DNA from: Agapanthus africanus
Taxonomy: Eukaryota; Streptophyta; Magnoliopsida; Asparagales; Amaryllidaceae
NCBI GenBank assembly: GCA_030015575.1
Contig: JASDDO010000006.1
Coordinates: 104,090,045 to 104,154,044 of the forward strand
Reading direction: 5' to 3'
Length of the DNA: 64,000 nucleotides
Part shown: positions 33,866 to 45,497 of the stretch, in pieces
Layout of the letters: every line of letters begins with the position of its first letter
How positions within the stretch are numbered: position 1 is the first letter of the stretch
The notes under the pieces: model-generated
What the model was told of the DNA's origin: nothing
The model's database searches: none
The model's input: the letters and a program-made list of their open reading frames with translations, nothing else
Made by a program: the position numbers and the translations under genes

Positions 33866-36440
33866 ATCTCCCATTTGTACTCCAGGCTAATTATTGCGAT
33901 GTCGCATACTCACATCCCGTGTGATACCGAACACCCAACTCCTCTACTAGTCAGTCTTACAAAGCTCGTTTGCGAAACTATAGCGTTCGAGGATTAGCCT
34001 CAATGAGTGGATCCGCTGTGATGTTTCTTTCTATGTCTCTCTTTATCTCAAGTTCGCGGAGAAACCTATCTCCCGAAATGAGCAATACCTGTCTTAGAAT
34101 ATGTTTGGATGTTTGATGGGACCTAGTTCATAAGTGAACTCCAAATCCAAACTTCTTAGACTGTATCGTCAACTGAACTTAATCAGTATCCTGCGCCATG
34201 CCTCCCTCAGTATCTGCCTGGACCTCCTGTCCATAATACTGCCCCTCGTCAGAAGGAAAACGATAACTCTGACAGCCACTCTGTCATCCAGGTCACCTTG
34301 GAAGCCTGGAATGATAACCGTCTCCTAAAGAAGGCTGCCGTTATCAAATCCCTAGAACATCCACTTATATTTTAAAACTGCTTCCGAATGTTTCTCCAGG
34401 ATTGGATCAATATCAACTTATTGCATCTACTGTAAAAACAACATCTGGTGTGGTACTTGACATCTCATGATTGACTCAATTGCCTAAGCAAGTGATTTGC
34501 CAATCATGCATATCCCTCTCCACTTTAGTCTATAAGACATCTTGAGAGGGGGTGACTCCATCACCTGCAGGTACACCACCATGCCAGGAGTCGTCCATTC
34601 TAAAACACCTTTAGAATGCTGTCTAAGTACCCTGATTGGGACACTTCCTAAATCTAGATCTAAAACAATAGATCTAGTAACCAGAATGTCTGATATAATA
34701 TCCAAGTCCTATGTGGAGAAACCTCTGTGTGACAACCAAAGTATAACCGACCGTAGTATAGGAATTTCACTTTCTACTCTGTGTATGTCATCCAAATACC
34801 AGGACACTACACCATACTACCATCTTAACAGATCCATCCCTATTCTGATGACGTCAAACCTATGACTGTCACATCAGAAATAGATGATCTATCCCCGCTA
34901 TATCCGCTTTAGTCTATATATAGACATAAGCCACTTGTCAACCAATGCTTCTGCTGCTCCCACTGACTACGACAACCCTCTGGCAGAGTCATATAGACGT
35001 ACACTTCTAAAGCTAGTTTAGAACGACGCTATACTCATCATCCTGCCGGGTCTCACAGTCTGGTACAACAGCATTGGCAAGTCTGGGTAAACAAGAACCT
35101 CCCCGCCACCATCCTTGAGCATACCGAAGTACCTCTCGAGCGCCTGAGGTTACCCACCATATCTGCGGAGTGGCCAATGGAATGTCAAACCAAATTGAAT
35201 CTTTAGGTTCTTATCAAATTTTCAGTAATCGTCCGCGGTTCTGGAATCACTTCCAGTTCTACCATACTCCCACTACTGCTTTCTGAAAAAATCCATTTTT
35301 GTTAAAACTGTGGCGAGTCAAGAACAATATCACTATTGATCTTCCAGATGGTAGAAAGTCAACCCTTGTCATAGCCTAGGTCAACACACAAACAGCCATT
35401 ACAGAAACGTGCCTTGAGTTATCCAGAGTCTGGTTTTAAGTATAAGCCGTACAACTCCCCGTACCTTAACAATGTCAAGATATGAACTGTTCTATATCCA
35501 ATACAGAAACAGAGGCACTAATTTAATTGAACCAGATTCAAATCATGCGACTGTCTCCAGTGCATGTTAACTAAATGGAAAGAGGCCGATCAACGTTACT
35601 CAACTTAGGAATACATCCAGATATGAGTAATCCGAAAGAGAAGGAAGTTCTCTTAATCATTACTATCAACTGAATACCACACACAAGTATCTACATCTTC
35701 GATCACCTTGAAGAATCCTGATACTTGCAATACCTGGTTCTCTACTCTATTCTTATACCTATAACTTCTCAAAATTCGAACCTTGCGTTTCTACGAAACA
35801 CTTGTCTAAAAACTAGAGAAGTCAAAAGTAAACCGAATATAGTACAAGGACCAACCCCTCTGTCCTAATGGACACTGGACAACATACAATACTCTGTATA
35901 AGTCCCTTGAGTCTGATAACTCAATCCCTGTGTGTCGTAGGTTGAAAACTGTACTATGGTTATGAAGGATTACACCGCTGTTTAATTCTCCTTACCTAAC
36001 CATCCACTGATATAGGCAAATGTCATAGACATAATTTCAAAAAGGTATATCTCACTCTATAAAAATAGACGTACAAATGTATCAATTTGAAATTGGTGCA
36101 TAACAAAGATATTTAAAACCAAATATTTGTCGTCCGGCAAACAACCAAGGTGACTTCCTCAAATATCACCGATTACAACGAATCCCGATATAATAAGGAT
36201 GATCACCTAATTCCCAATAACTTAATCCCACTCATCATCTGTAAAACAATACAGATATGAGAATCATACCTGGTAAATACATACCCTGGAGGAAGTGTCA
36301 AATTGGGAAATCAGTTTTCTTTTAACAGTACACAGTGAAACTGAAACATTGAAATGTTTCGATGGGGTATCCGGGTATTCCTAGTAATGCCTCTTCCATT
36401 ATCCAGATTCACAACTGTAACCGTATAATTCTTTGCCATC
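33866..36440 (-). pseudogene. Copia B2 degenerate pol relic
   Basis: The sequence aligns by eye with the A2 pol relic, in the same order: RNase H end (GCGGATCCACTCATTGAGGC, 33998-34017 complement, followed by in-frame stops), the RT segment near 34720-34860 equivalent to A2's catalytic region, and the segment near 34960-35040 equivalent to A2's 30150-30230. In that segment the reading frame meets TAA and TAG directly (TTCTAAACTAG). B3 carries the same decayed sequence, including this stop. No open frame above about 110 codons exists. Confidence 0.65.
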
Positions 36441-37230
36441 TTTCCAAATCCCTTTATATGTCTTTAGTCATTACCTTCTGTACACCCTCTTAGGCTAAAT
36501 GGTTTTCTTCCTTCCCTACCGTTCGGCACCAGCCTATGGTTTGGAAGAAGACTATCCAATAAGCATAATGGGTGTACTGTCCTAATCCTAGGAGCACTCG
36601 CAATGCGAGAGAAGGTCAAGATAAAATACAACCGAATAAATCTTATTCCTATTTCTCCTGAACCAAAATCCATCCCCGAACTGGAACAAGTTCCTTTCAA
36701 GTTCGTATATAACCATACGATGGAGTATCCAAACAAACTGTGGGTCTTCGTAGTGATAAGGAGTGTCCTAGAGATATACAAAGGTGAAGTGGGAGTGGTA
36801 ATGAAATACTTGGTTTGGTCGTGTATAGCAGTCGCAATTTACATTGCCCTCCTTCTAATCCCTTTATTTGTCTTTACTTAATACCTTCTGTACACATTAG
36901 TTAGGCTAATTGGTTTTCTTAATTCCCTACCGTTCGGCACCAGCCTATGGTTTGGAAGAAGACTATCCAATTTGCATAATAGGTGTTCCGTCCTAATCCA
37001 AGGAGCACTCGCAACCTGAGAGAAGGTAAAAGGAAAAGACAACTGAATAGTCTTATTCGTTTTCTCCAGAACCGGAAACCATCCTCGAATAAAATCCTTC
37101 GAGTTCGTATATAACCATACGATGGTTTTGTCCAACGGAAGTGGACGTTCGTAGTAATACGGGGTATCCTGGAGAAAAGGGTAGAAGTAGGAGTGGCAAT
37201 GAGGTTTGCAATTCTGACAATCCAAAAGCC
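36441..37230 (-). repeat. Duplicated module of about 400 bp in B2
   Basis: Two imperfect copies, about 401 bp apart, share CCTACCGTTCGGCACCAGCC, GGTTTGGAAGAAGACTATCC and CGTATATAACCATACGATGG. The second copy contains a 115-codon minus frame (37225-36878) and the first a 105-codon frame (36781-36464). B3 has the same duplication at 57940-58740. No recognised protein family fits. Confidence 0.75.
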
Positions 37231-37512
37231 AGTTTTATAAGAAGGTTCGGTTAATTTTGGTCACTGAGTCATAGTCAAAGGTCGGGTCATGGTCGCTGCC
37301 AAAGAGAGAGAAAAGAAATACTCAGTGTGCACTCTAACCTAGATCAGAATGGTTATCACTTTATCTAATCAGGAAACCTCCCACTGTACCGTCAAATTCT
37401 CCTCCAAACCCGAAAGAAGAATTAGTCGGGATCACCCGAGGAGTAAACCAACTCATCAGTGGGAATCGGGATCCAACTATTATCGCATGATAATGTGACG
37501 GAATCCGCTCAC
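37231..37512 (-). other. B2 interior next to the A3 insertion
   Basis: This is the complement of B3 57660-57940. On the minus strand it has a pyrimidine-rich tract ending in TTTGGCAG, resembling a splice acceptor, and a short ATG frame (nine codons) after it. No coding region is supported. Confidence 0.5.
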
Positions 37513-39565
37513 TGTAGGGTTCCTAGGCACACCCATGAGGTTCTACAACTGATCAACCATGCCAAAATCAAATTTTTTTCATGTGCCAAAGAACCCTATA
37601 CTAGATCGTTAACTAGAGGTAAAGCGAAACTAAGCAAGCAAACTACTTTGCTACTAAGTGAAAGTGACTACAACCTTTGTAGATCCGGTCCTCCACCTCT
37701 CTAGCTCCATGTTGACGTCACTCCGCCGCGATCATCGGAATCCCGGACTCTAGCGTCGGTTTCAGCGGAGAAATGGGCGGGCTAGGTCATCGACTTCAAT
37801 GCCGAAGATGATCTACGTCGAGGGAACTCAAGATCAAGCTCCATCTTCACTTAGTCATAAAACTTGTGAAGATAACACACTCTACTACATGGCAAGTGGT
37901 AGAGGATGAAGAAATACGAAGTGGGTTCACTTTGGAATTGGATTTCTCACATGATTTCATCACTTAGAAATTTTCAAGAAAGCTTTCTTCTTTTCTTCAT
38001 GAAGAAGAAGAAGAAGAAAAGAATGGAAAAAAAATTATCAAAAAAGAAAATCAAGTGAAGCCTTATCATAATGCAACCATGGGTGAGTTTAACACATGTA
38101 GAGAATAAACTAGGGTTTAGGTGAATGGTTAGGTTAAGGAAAGAAACAAAATGGTCAAGACTTTTCAAAGCTTCATGAAGCTTCAAGTAAAAACCAAAAG
38201 AAGTCACCATTTTATTTCTTGCCCAAAAAATAAATGAATAAAATAAATAATTAAGTTAAAACCCTAACCATTAACCTAAACATGGTTTAAAGTAAACACA
38301 CACCCAAGTTTGCATGTATCATCAAACATGATACAATCTAGTGCACATAAATATATCACATATACTACTTGTGCACATCAAGTGAGAAAATCCATCTTAA
38401 GTGAAAAAATACTAGTTAATGTAAAATAATATATCGAATAAATAATTATACATTAAATCATTAAATCAACACTTGATTTAATAATCAGGTCATAATACAT
38501 AACCGACTAATATCAAGTGTATCAATATATCGAATCAACACTTGATTCGGTAACCCGGCTATATCTTATATAACCGTCCGATGATACAAATCGCGAGAAT
38601 AGAATCCAGTATCATATACTGGTATTATTCTCGGTCCCGCACATATCTCATATGCGCTCCTATTTCGTTTCTCTTGAGCCAGGAAACCTCTGTGTAGGAC
38701 TCTAAAGACTCGTCAATACGCCGGCAGCAGGTGATGATCATATCAAATACCCACAAGCCGCAAGCGGTCTGCTAAACGTAACGGCCATCCGGGTATTGAG
38801 CGATCAGAAGATCAACGAGCAAGCCCGCTCACACTCCTGTGAATCCAACCAGAAACACTTACCGCACAGTCCGGTCTGCTCGTCTGATATGTCGCATATC
38901 TCGCCTAGGGGTGGTAAACGTCAGACCCCAGTTGCTCGATAAGTCATGCCGATGTAAGGTCCATAACAAGCATGAAACTACTGATAACACTTACCAGTAA
39001 ATCAGTGCAACCCTGGCCAGGGATTTCCAGTTATGGCCAGTCGAGCATAGCGCAATATTAACCCCCAATACCGGAAAAGATAAGTCCCCTCCTATCGCTC
39101 ATTGGCTCCATGTGAATCGGGACTGTACCAAAAAACCACCTGTTTGCACGCCTCAGTAGAGCCGTGGTAGGGTGGAAATCAAAGCACAGTGGGAGACACA
39201 CAAGACTCTATGACGATCTCGGGTCAACAGACTAAGCTGTACCAGTGTCACCAGACAACTGCCATCTGACGTAAGGTATAATACCATCTGTGAGTTCTTG
39301 GCGAGTCCGTTCAGTGTACCCAGTCATCACTGAGCACCCGCATACCATCTCTGATGTCAAACACCAATGGATATGGGATCAGCCATCACCCATCACATGG
39401 TTCGAGATGATATACGCTAATCTAATCTGGATTATCGATTCCCCGTCTCGATATTCCCATGACTAGGAACATTGAAGGATATACTCATGGACTACCCAGG
39501 CCCTACTAGTATGATCTTCATCATAGTCCTGGAAGTTGAGTACACATCCTAAGGGCTTTATCAAC
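37513..39565 (-). mobile_element. A3 3' LTR, larger segment
   Basis: It is collinear with A0 and A2 LTRs and ends with TTTATCAAC, of which TCAAC (39561-39565) is the target duplication of the Tat element. The other 161 bp of LTR resume at 52430. Confidence 0.88.
39561..39565. repeat. Target-site duplication TCAAC, left copy
   Basis: TCAAC abuts the Tat LTR and recurs at 52425-52429. Confidence 0.95.
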
Positions 39566-40887
39566 TGTTGGGGTAAAAATTTACACCCCGGTTGACCAAG
39601 TCAAAATCAAAGTCAACCCCAAGCCAAGTAGGCCTAAGCCCAGATCCAGTGGGCCCACGCCCGGGTCGAGCCCGAACATGAAGCTGCCGGCCTCCCACCA
39701 TGCCAAGATAAAAATTTTGTAACAAACAATTTTGTTATACTTCTTTTATTTTTATTTTATGGACAAATGTAAGAAAAATAGGCTTAAAGCCAAATTTTTG
39801 TAATGCCCATGGCTTATGTGCAAAAAGAAATGGCACATGAGCCATGTGATAGGCAAAATGCCATTTTGTGAAGCCCAAGGGGCTATGTGTAAAGTGTATG
39901 GCCTATAAAGGCAAAGATAATGAAATATCTAAACAACTTTTCTCTCTCCAAAAAAGTTTCAGATCTGAGATCTTTCTTTCTTCTTCAAGGTTCCAAAACA
40001 TTCTTCTTTCTTTTGAATTAATCAAGAGTTGTACTCTTCTTTTTCAAAAACAAAATAGTTTTTCACCACCAAACCCACAAAGGGGAACTTGGATCTGTCT
40101 TTAGATCCCCAAAAGGAGAGATTTTGAGATCCCACATCTCTTGATCTTCAAGATCCAGCCAACAGAGGAGGAAGAATAAGAACCCCTTTTCACTAAACCC
40201 AAAAAAGAAAAGAAAAAACACACTCAGGAGTCCAACTCCTCTCTGATTTCTCTTCTGAGAAATTTTTTAGGCTAAAAGCCTCTTTTTCTCGCTGGCGCTC
40301 AAGCGCGGAGCGCCCGCGTGCCGACACGTGGCGCGTTTGCGCTCAAGCGCACAGCGCTCAAGCGTAAAGTGCCCGCGTGCCGACAGGTGACGCGCTTGCG
40401 CTCCAGCACAAGTGCTCGAGCGCAAGTCGCCCACATGCCGACACGTGGCGCGCTTGCGCCCAAGCGCTCAGTGTCCGAGCGCAAAGAGCACACGTGCCGA
40501 CACGTGGCGCGTTGTGCTCCAGCACTCTGCGCTCGAGCGCAAAGCGCCCACGTACCAACACGTGGCGCGCTTGCGCTCAAGTGCCTAGGCGCTTTGCGTG
40601 GCTCCCGTAAAAACTCTGCGTGGCTCCTGATATATTTGAGCCCCCCTCCAAAACAAAACACACGTACGCTGCACATTGAGTTCGCATGACCAGTTTAACC
40701 CGTTAATCGGAGGTTCTCTCGCCCCAAAGGCGAGGGGTAATTAACGGCAGCATAGTCCGCGGCTACCGGTGATTCGGATCCCCAGAATCATTAAACCCTG
40801 GCCTACCCTAGGCCGGGGGAATCTTTAGTACGCCTGACAAGCGTGCGCGTATTCCCATCTCAATGGGGTGACAAAAAACACCCAACA
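39566..40887 (+). mobile_element. 5' LTR of the Tat element (1322 bp)
   Basis: It runs from TGTTGGGGTAAAAATTTAC to AACACCCAACA. It has only five copies of the GC-rich repeat (40300-40590) and lacks about 150 bp present in the 3' LTR after CTAGGCGCT, including the TATA-like AT stretch. Its own promoter may therefore be damaged. Confidence 0.92.
40300..40590 (+). repeat. About 59-bp GC-rich LTR repeat with G-box/DRE core, five copies
   Basis: Copies lie near 40317, 40377, 40435, 40494 and 40553. Three keep the full CCGACACGTGG core; the second (CCGACAGGTGACG) and the last (CCAACACGTGG) have lost one element each. Confidence 0.8.
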
Positions 40888-40892
40888 GATTC

Positions 40893-40910
40893 TGGCACGC
40901 CCGGTGGGAC
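40893..40910 (+). other. Primer binding site of the Tat element
   Basis: TGGCACGCCCGGTGGGAC begins five bases after the LTR end and is identical to 8-25. A leader of about 120 bases follows before ORF1. Confidence 0.8.
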
Positions 40911-41029
40911 AAATCTCTCCTCCCATATTTCGGGTTAAGCGTTCATGCGAACTCAATCAATATACATATCGATTGTCTATACTGAAATGATGTTTTTTTT
41001 TTCTGTGCAGCAATCAACCTTCGACGACA

Positions 41030-42463
41030 ATGTCTCCCCAGACGAATTCAGCTTCCAATGCGACCCCGATTCCGTACGTGGTCAAGAGCAACGCTCGTGT
41101 GGTTCTCCCAGCAAGCCTCAGTCGACAGTGGGAGGAACCGCCCCGCCAGTTCGGCTCCGTCATCATCTACCCTGCCGGAAGCGCTCATCTGGCGGAGATC
41201 CCGGCGGAACAGGTGGCCAAGCCGGTCTCAAGGGGTAAGAGGCCGAATGTCGTAATCGCCAAGGCACCACAACCGAAACTTAAGACGGTATCTGAACGAT
41301 TCTCTGGTGCTCCAGTGGGGGGCAAGAACTTCGGTACAAAGGGCAACATCAAATGTTACGGACGAGCTCAGGCGATGACTCCAACAAATGCACAATCGAG
41401 CGTGTCTCCAAGGCCCTCCATCGACCGGTCTGCGGCGTCTTCCTAAAGTGCCGAAGTCTGCCAGGTGCTTAGAACAGAAAAGTTAAGGCAGAAGCGGCTC
41501 AGGTATCGAGCCAACAAAAGGGCCAAGGCTTCGGCCAAATGGAATCGTGTGAAGTTCCAAGTGCAGGGTTGCCCCGCGACGACGACTGAGTCCGACATAA
41601 GAATCAGCAATTCCTTCGAGCCTCTGAAGTGGGTTCAGAAAAATGCCATGACCGCCAGAATCAAGAAGACAACGGTCCGAACAGTGCCGCAAAGAGACGT
41701 GTCCCGGCCCCAACAGAAAAAGTATGACCCTGTCTCTTCAAGAGTCTATCAAGCACTCTGTGCCGCACGAAAGCAGCTGGGCAAACCCAAAAAAGAAGCG
41801 CCAGCACCATTCAAGAAACTGGTTAGGCCAGCCTCCTTCAATCGACTACCAGCTACCGAAACAGGGAGGTCAAGACAGCGATCTGTGAAATCAACTGCCA
41901 ATGATAGAAAGACGGCCGGATATATCATCCATACGGTCTATATGGCGGGCGGGCGCCCCAGCGACAACCTTCACAGCAAAAGCAAGGATGGGGCCACCAC
42001 ATCCCAAGCCCAATCTAGCCTGAATGTGGTTGCCGCCGCCCAAGAACAGCCGCCCCCGCTGGATGAAGAAAACCCTCTCGATGAGGATGATAGGCAGATA
42101 GACCCCTCGGTCCATGTAGAGTCAAGCTCGGACAGCGAGGAAGAGCCGACTTTCCGCCCCAGGACTGCGGAGCAGGAGCTGCTTCAAGAGCTTTGAAAAC
42201 AGCTCAGGAGCAAAGATAAAGAGATGGCCAAGCTCTATTCGAAGATTGACGACTTAACGAACGTGGTGATGCAGCTTACGGCTCAAATTGCTCGAGTGCC
42301 TCCCAATCTGGCACAAGCCGCTACTAATCAGCCGGGTGATGACAATCCGAGGCAGCCAATGCCTGTTCCTTTGGGACCAAGACTGGTCGAGCCGAATGAA
42401 AGCCGGCCACATTCTGCTTCTGGGGACGCCTTGGCCCCAGATAGCACTATCCCACTAATATAG
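41030..42463 (+). pseudogene. ORF1 of the Tat element
   Basis: From ATGTCTCCCCAG at 41030 one frame of 478 codons runs to TAG 42461-42463, interrupted by TAA at 41444-41446 and TGA at 42194-42196. The last is CGA in the related element, so a C-to-T change. The protein has a Pro/Arg-rich N-terminal half, an SKSKDGATTSQ segment and an acidic DSEEEPTFRP segment shared with the first element, and a coiled-coil-like C-terminus (IAKLYSKIDDLTNVVMQLTAQ form). It retains about 100 central residues missing from the first copy. The function of Tat/Ogre ORF1 is unknown. The terminal stop stands at the same codon as in the first copy, three codons before the gag ATG. Confidence 0.75.
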
Positions 42464-42472
42464 GATCGGATA

Positions 42473-43620
42473 ATGGATTTGGTCACCGGCAAGGTTAAAA
42501 CATTGGTGGCCGAAGCTGAAGCTCAGAAAGAAATCGGCAGTAGTGGGCGGTCATATCCCGCGCAGTACGATCTGATTGAGTTCCTAAGCGGCTATGTCAT
42601 TCCTAAGTTCGGAAGATTTGATGGAACGGGGAATGCAAATCAGCATGTCGCCCACTTCAAAGCATCTTGCGGAAATACAGGGGGCAATGACGCGCTACTA
42701 CTTCGTCAGTTTGTCAACAGCCTGACCGGTGTCGCTTTCGACTGGTACGCGAGCATACTAGACGGGTCCGTCATTACCTTTGCCCAAATGGAGTCTCTGT
42801 TCCGGCAAAGGTTCATTAGCGTCAGTGATAAAATCTCCATTGCCGACCTTGTGAGGACCAAGCCGGGGAAGAATGAAAGCAATACCGACCTTATTGCCCG
42901 ATGGCGTAATCTCACGGTCAAGTGCGAACCGCCGCTGGAGCAGGACCAGTCCGTCAGCCTTCTTATTGGGAACCTCAGCAATTGGATGGTCCCATTCTTG
43001 TGTACGGCGGGCCTCAAGACATTTCACAAGCTAACCAAGAAAGTCCAAATGCTGGAACGCTCGAAGCAAGATCCCCGCCGGATTCTCAGAGAGACAAAAC
43101 TTGGAAAAGCAAGCGGGACGACAACCGTAGAAGCGGGAGTTCCAGCAGTACCAATGTCTTCAATGCGTCCGACGGTGAAGAAAAGTGAAGGGCGGGCGAA
43201 TCCAAAATCAACCGGTCTCGAAAGCCATTGCTGGGAGGAGATGGGCCTTCCCTAGAGGAGAAAAAGAACAAGGTTTACTCTTTCAGAAGGGACAAAGTCC
43301 GCAAGATATTTAAAGATGCCTTTAACAACGGCCTACAATTGCCGGAGTCGAAAAGACCCCAAGAAGCAAAAATGACCGACAATCCTCTGTATTGCCCGTA
43401 CCACCGAGTAGTGAGCCATGCGATCGAGGATTGTTATATCTTCAAAGATTGGGTCGAGAAGCAGTACAAGGTTGGAGAGATCGAGCTGTCCAAAAGTGTG
43501 TTAGTGAATAATCAAGTTGCAACCACCAACTTTATACAGACAGAAACTGAAGCCTTCTGGGAGCAGACAGCCGAACCCGCTGCCTTGAGAAATGAAACGG
43601 ACTCATCGCGGCCTCCGTGG
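42473..43620 (+). pseudogene. gag: Gag of the Tat element (frameshifted)
   Basis: ATGGATTTGGTCACCGG starts gag three codons after the ORF1 stop. The capsid-type domain (PKFGRFDGTGNANQHVAHF ... FDWYAS ... LFRQRFIS) is intact to about 43060. A frameshift between about 43060 and 43100 sends this frame to a stop at 43253-43255; the correct phase continues in the frame containing 43228, with KKNKVYSFRRDKVRKIFKDA and the zinc-knuckle-like CPYHRVVSHAIEDC (43393-43434). The related gag at 1229-2338 is uninterrupted and gives the alignment. This copy could make at most a truncated capsid protein. Confidence 0.85.
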
Positions 43621-45432
43621 AGTACGCACATATCTAATAAGACGAAGAAGATGATAAAGCTACTTCGGAAAGAACCCATGACGGAATGGGAAGGGCAGAA
43701 GAGGCCTACCAGTCCAGCTGCCAATGCGGCTCCATCAGGCTCAAAATCCAAGAAGCTCAAGAAGAAGAAAAGTGCAGCTCGGGGCGAAAAAGAGTCTGCA
43801 GGGAGATCGACCATTCAAAAATATATCGATTCCCTCGAAGAATATGAACAAAAGGAAAGAACATTGACTCAATTGAAGGAGTTCTTCCCTGTACAAGCGG
43901 CTGAAATTCTGAAGGAGTTAGAAGAAGACTCCAATGAAGAGATCCCAGTAGTGACCTGCTACGCCATCCATCTTGGCAGCGACTCCGAGGATGAGCTCTG
44001 TTTTCCCGAAGAGGACGAGGAGCTCACCACAAAGCCCAATCAAATCCAGCTCAAAAGCGGCAGGGCTCAACCGCAAAATCAGGGAAACGCCCCAAAAGGA
44101 AAGGAAAAACAAGTCGCTAATGGAGAAGATGGCAGAGAACCGGCCGATGAAAATATAAGTCCTTCCTCGTTGGACTATAATGTCTTGGCACATCTCCGGA
44201 AGCTTCCGTCTCTCCTGAGCATCTACGATGCCTTAATCCTATCTAAGGAGCTTAGAGATGTTCTCATTCACGCTCTACAAAACCCCGAGCGGTGTCAGGC
44301 TCACTTTGCGGAAATTAATATGAAAGAAGCCCTGCACGCTTTGCATGCCGCCGCAGTCACATTTAAGGATGAAGACTTGCTACTGGGAACGACTGAGCAT
44401 AATCGGCCGCTTTATGTGACCGGGTACAGCGACGAAAATAGAATTAATCGCATATTGATTGATCCGGGGTCCTCAGTGAACATCAGGAACTTGCGAACTC
44501 TGAAGAGTTTGTCAATGGACGTCCGACACCTGTCAAGGGAAAGGATTGTCATTCAAGGCTTCAACAAAAATTGCCACCAAGTTCTGGGGTCTATAGCTTT
44601 GCCAATCAAATTCGGGGATCTGCAAACTGAAGCTAAGATATACGTGATCGACGCCGACACGTCTTATAAGATTCTCTTGGGACGGCCGTGCCTCCACGAT
44701 TATGGCATCATTCCGTCAACTCTCCATCAATGCATGAAGTATACTAAAAATGGCGAAGAAAGACGCATTGACGGAGACATCCAGCCGTTCGGTGTGCATG
44801 AAGTCCGATATGAAGATTCTCGGTACTTTATGAACCACCAAAATGCTAAGCCACAACTGACTGAGGATAGACCGGCCCCAAGACTCAAAATCAAATCTGC
44901 GCCGGCTGTCACTTTCAAAAGCAAAAATACCCAAGTGCGCACGCATTTCGGCAGCGACACTGATGAGTCCGACACCGGAAGCCCGTCCTTCCGTAAAACT
45001 CGCCCTCGTTTCAGCAGCGATACGGACGAATCTGTTACTGAAGGCCCATCTAGCAGCAAAGTCCGCCCTCATCTTGGCAGTGACACTGAAGAGTTAGAAG
45101 AAGAGGACTTGCCGTGCAACAGCTGTGCAGATTGGCCCCACATGCAGCAAGCGAAACTACGAGAGACCTTCGAAGTCGCAGAAGGGTCCCTGGCCATCAC
45201 AACGGTGCCGGAACGGATGTGCAAAGAGCTCGACGCATTGTCAGTCTCTACCGTGGACCAGCTGAAAACTTTTTACGTGCCCGGAAGGAAAAATGGACAG
45301 AAGGGCATCCTGTTTTACAGGTCAAACCCCGTTGTGCACCCGGACGATCTTTCTGTCGCGTTCCTTCCCTATGAGAGATGCATAAGAGCCGTCCTCAATC
45401 CCAGATACTATGCGCCCGAGATGCGGGAATAA
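43621..45432 (+). pseudogene. pol: Gag-pol linker and protease of the Tat element
   Basis: In phase with the gag C-terminus. It begins with a Lys/Ser-rich linker (SKKLKKKKSAARGEKES), then a segment with EYEQKERTLTQLKEFF and acidic stretches. The retropepsin-like domain has its active site at 44461 (LIDPGSSVNI, Asp codon GAT) and continues through YKILLGRPCLHDYGIIPSTLHQ. Three diverged copies of a short HFGSDTDES-like repeat follow at about 44940-45110. A TAA at 45430-45432 and a TAG about 63 bases further on interrupt the frame before RT. No evidence of a separate start exists; the protease would be part of a polyprotein. Confidence 0.85.
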
Positions 45433-45497
45433 TTTATGAAGTGCGGATGCCGGTTATATCAAACGGAGTCCGAAGCAATTTTTTACGAAGGGCTATA

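Larger units (their letters stand above)
31744..37512 (-). mobile_element. Copia B2 (minus): 3' LTR and part of interior
   Basis: The LTR at 31744-33865 is followed by ATCTCCCATTTGTACTCC, a polypurine-tract complement, so the interior is to the right. The interior runs to 37512, where A3 is inserted; CTCAC at 37508-37512 is the probable left target duplication. The B3 interior reads the complement without interruption through this point (GTGAGCGGATTCCGTCACG at 57664), showing that A3 interrupts B2. Confidence 0.85.

Noticed and set aside
36603-36881. 92-codon plus frame with a hydrophobic C-terminus
   Set aside because: It is antisense to the B2 duplicated module, and the second module copy does not keep it.
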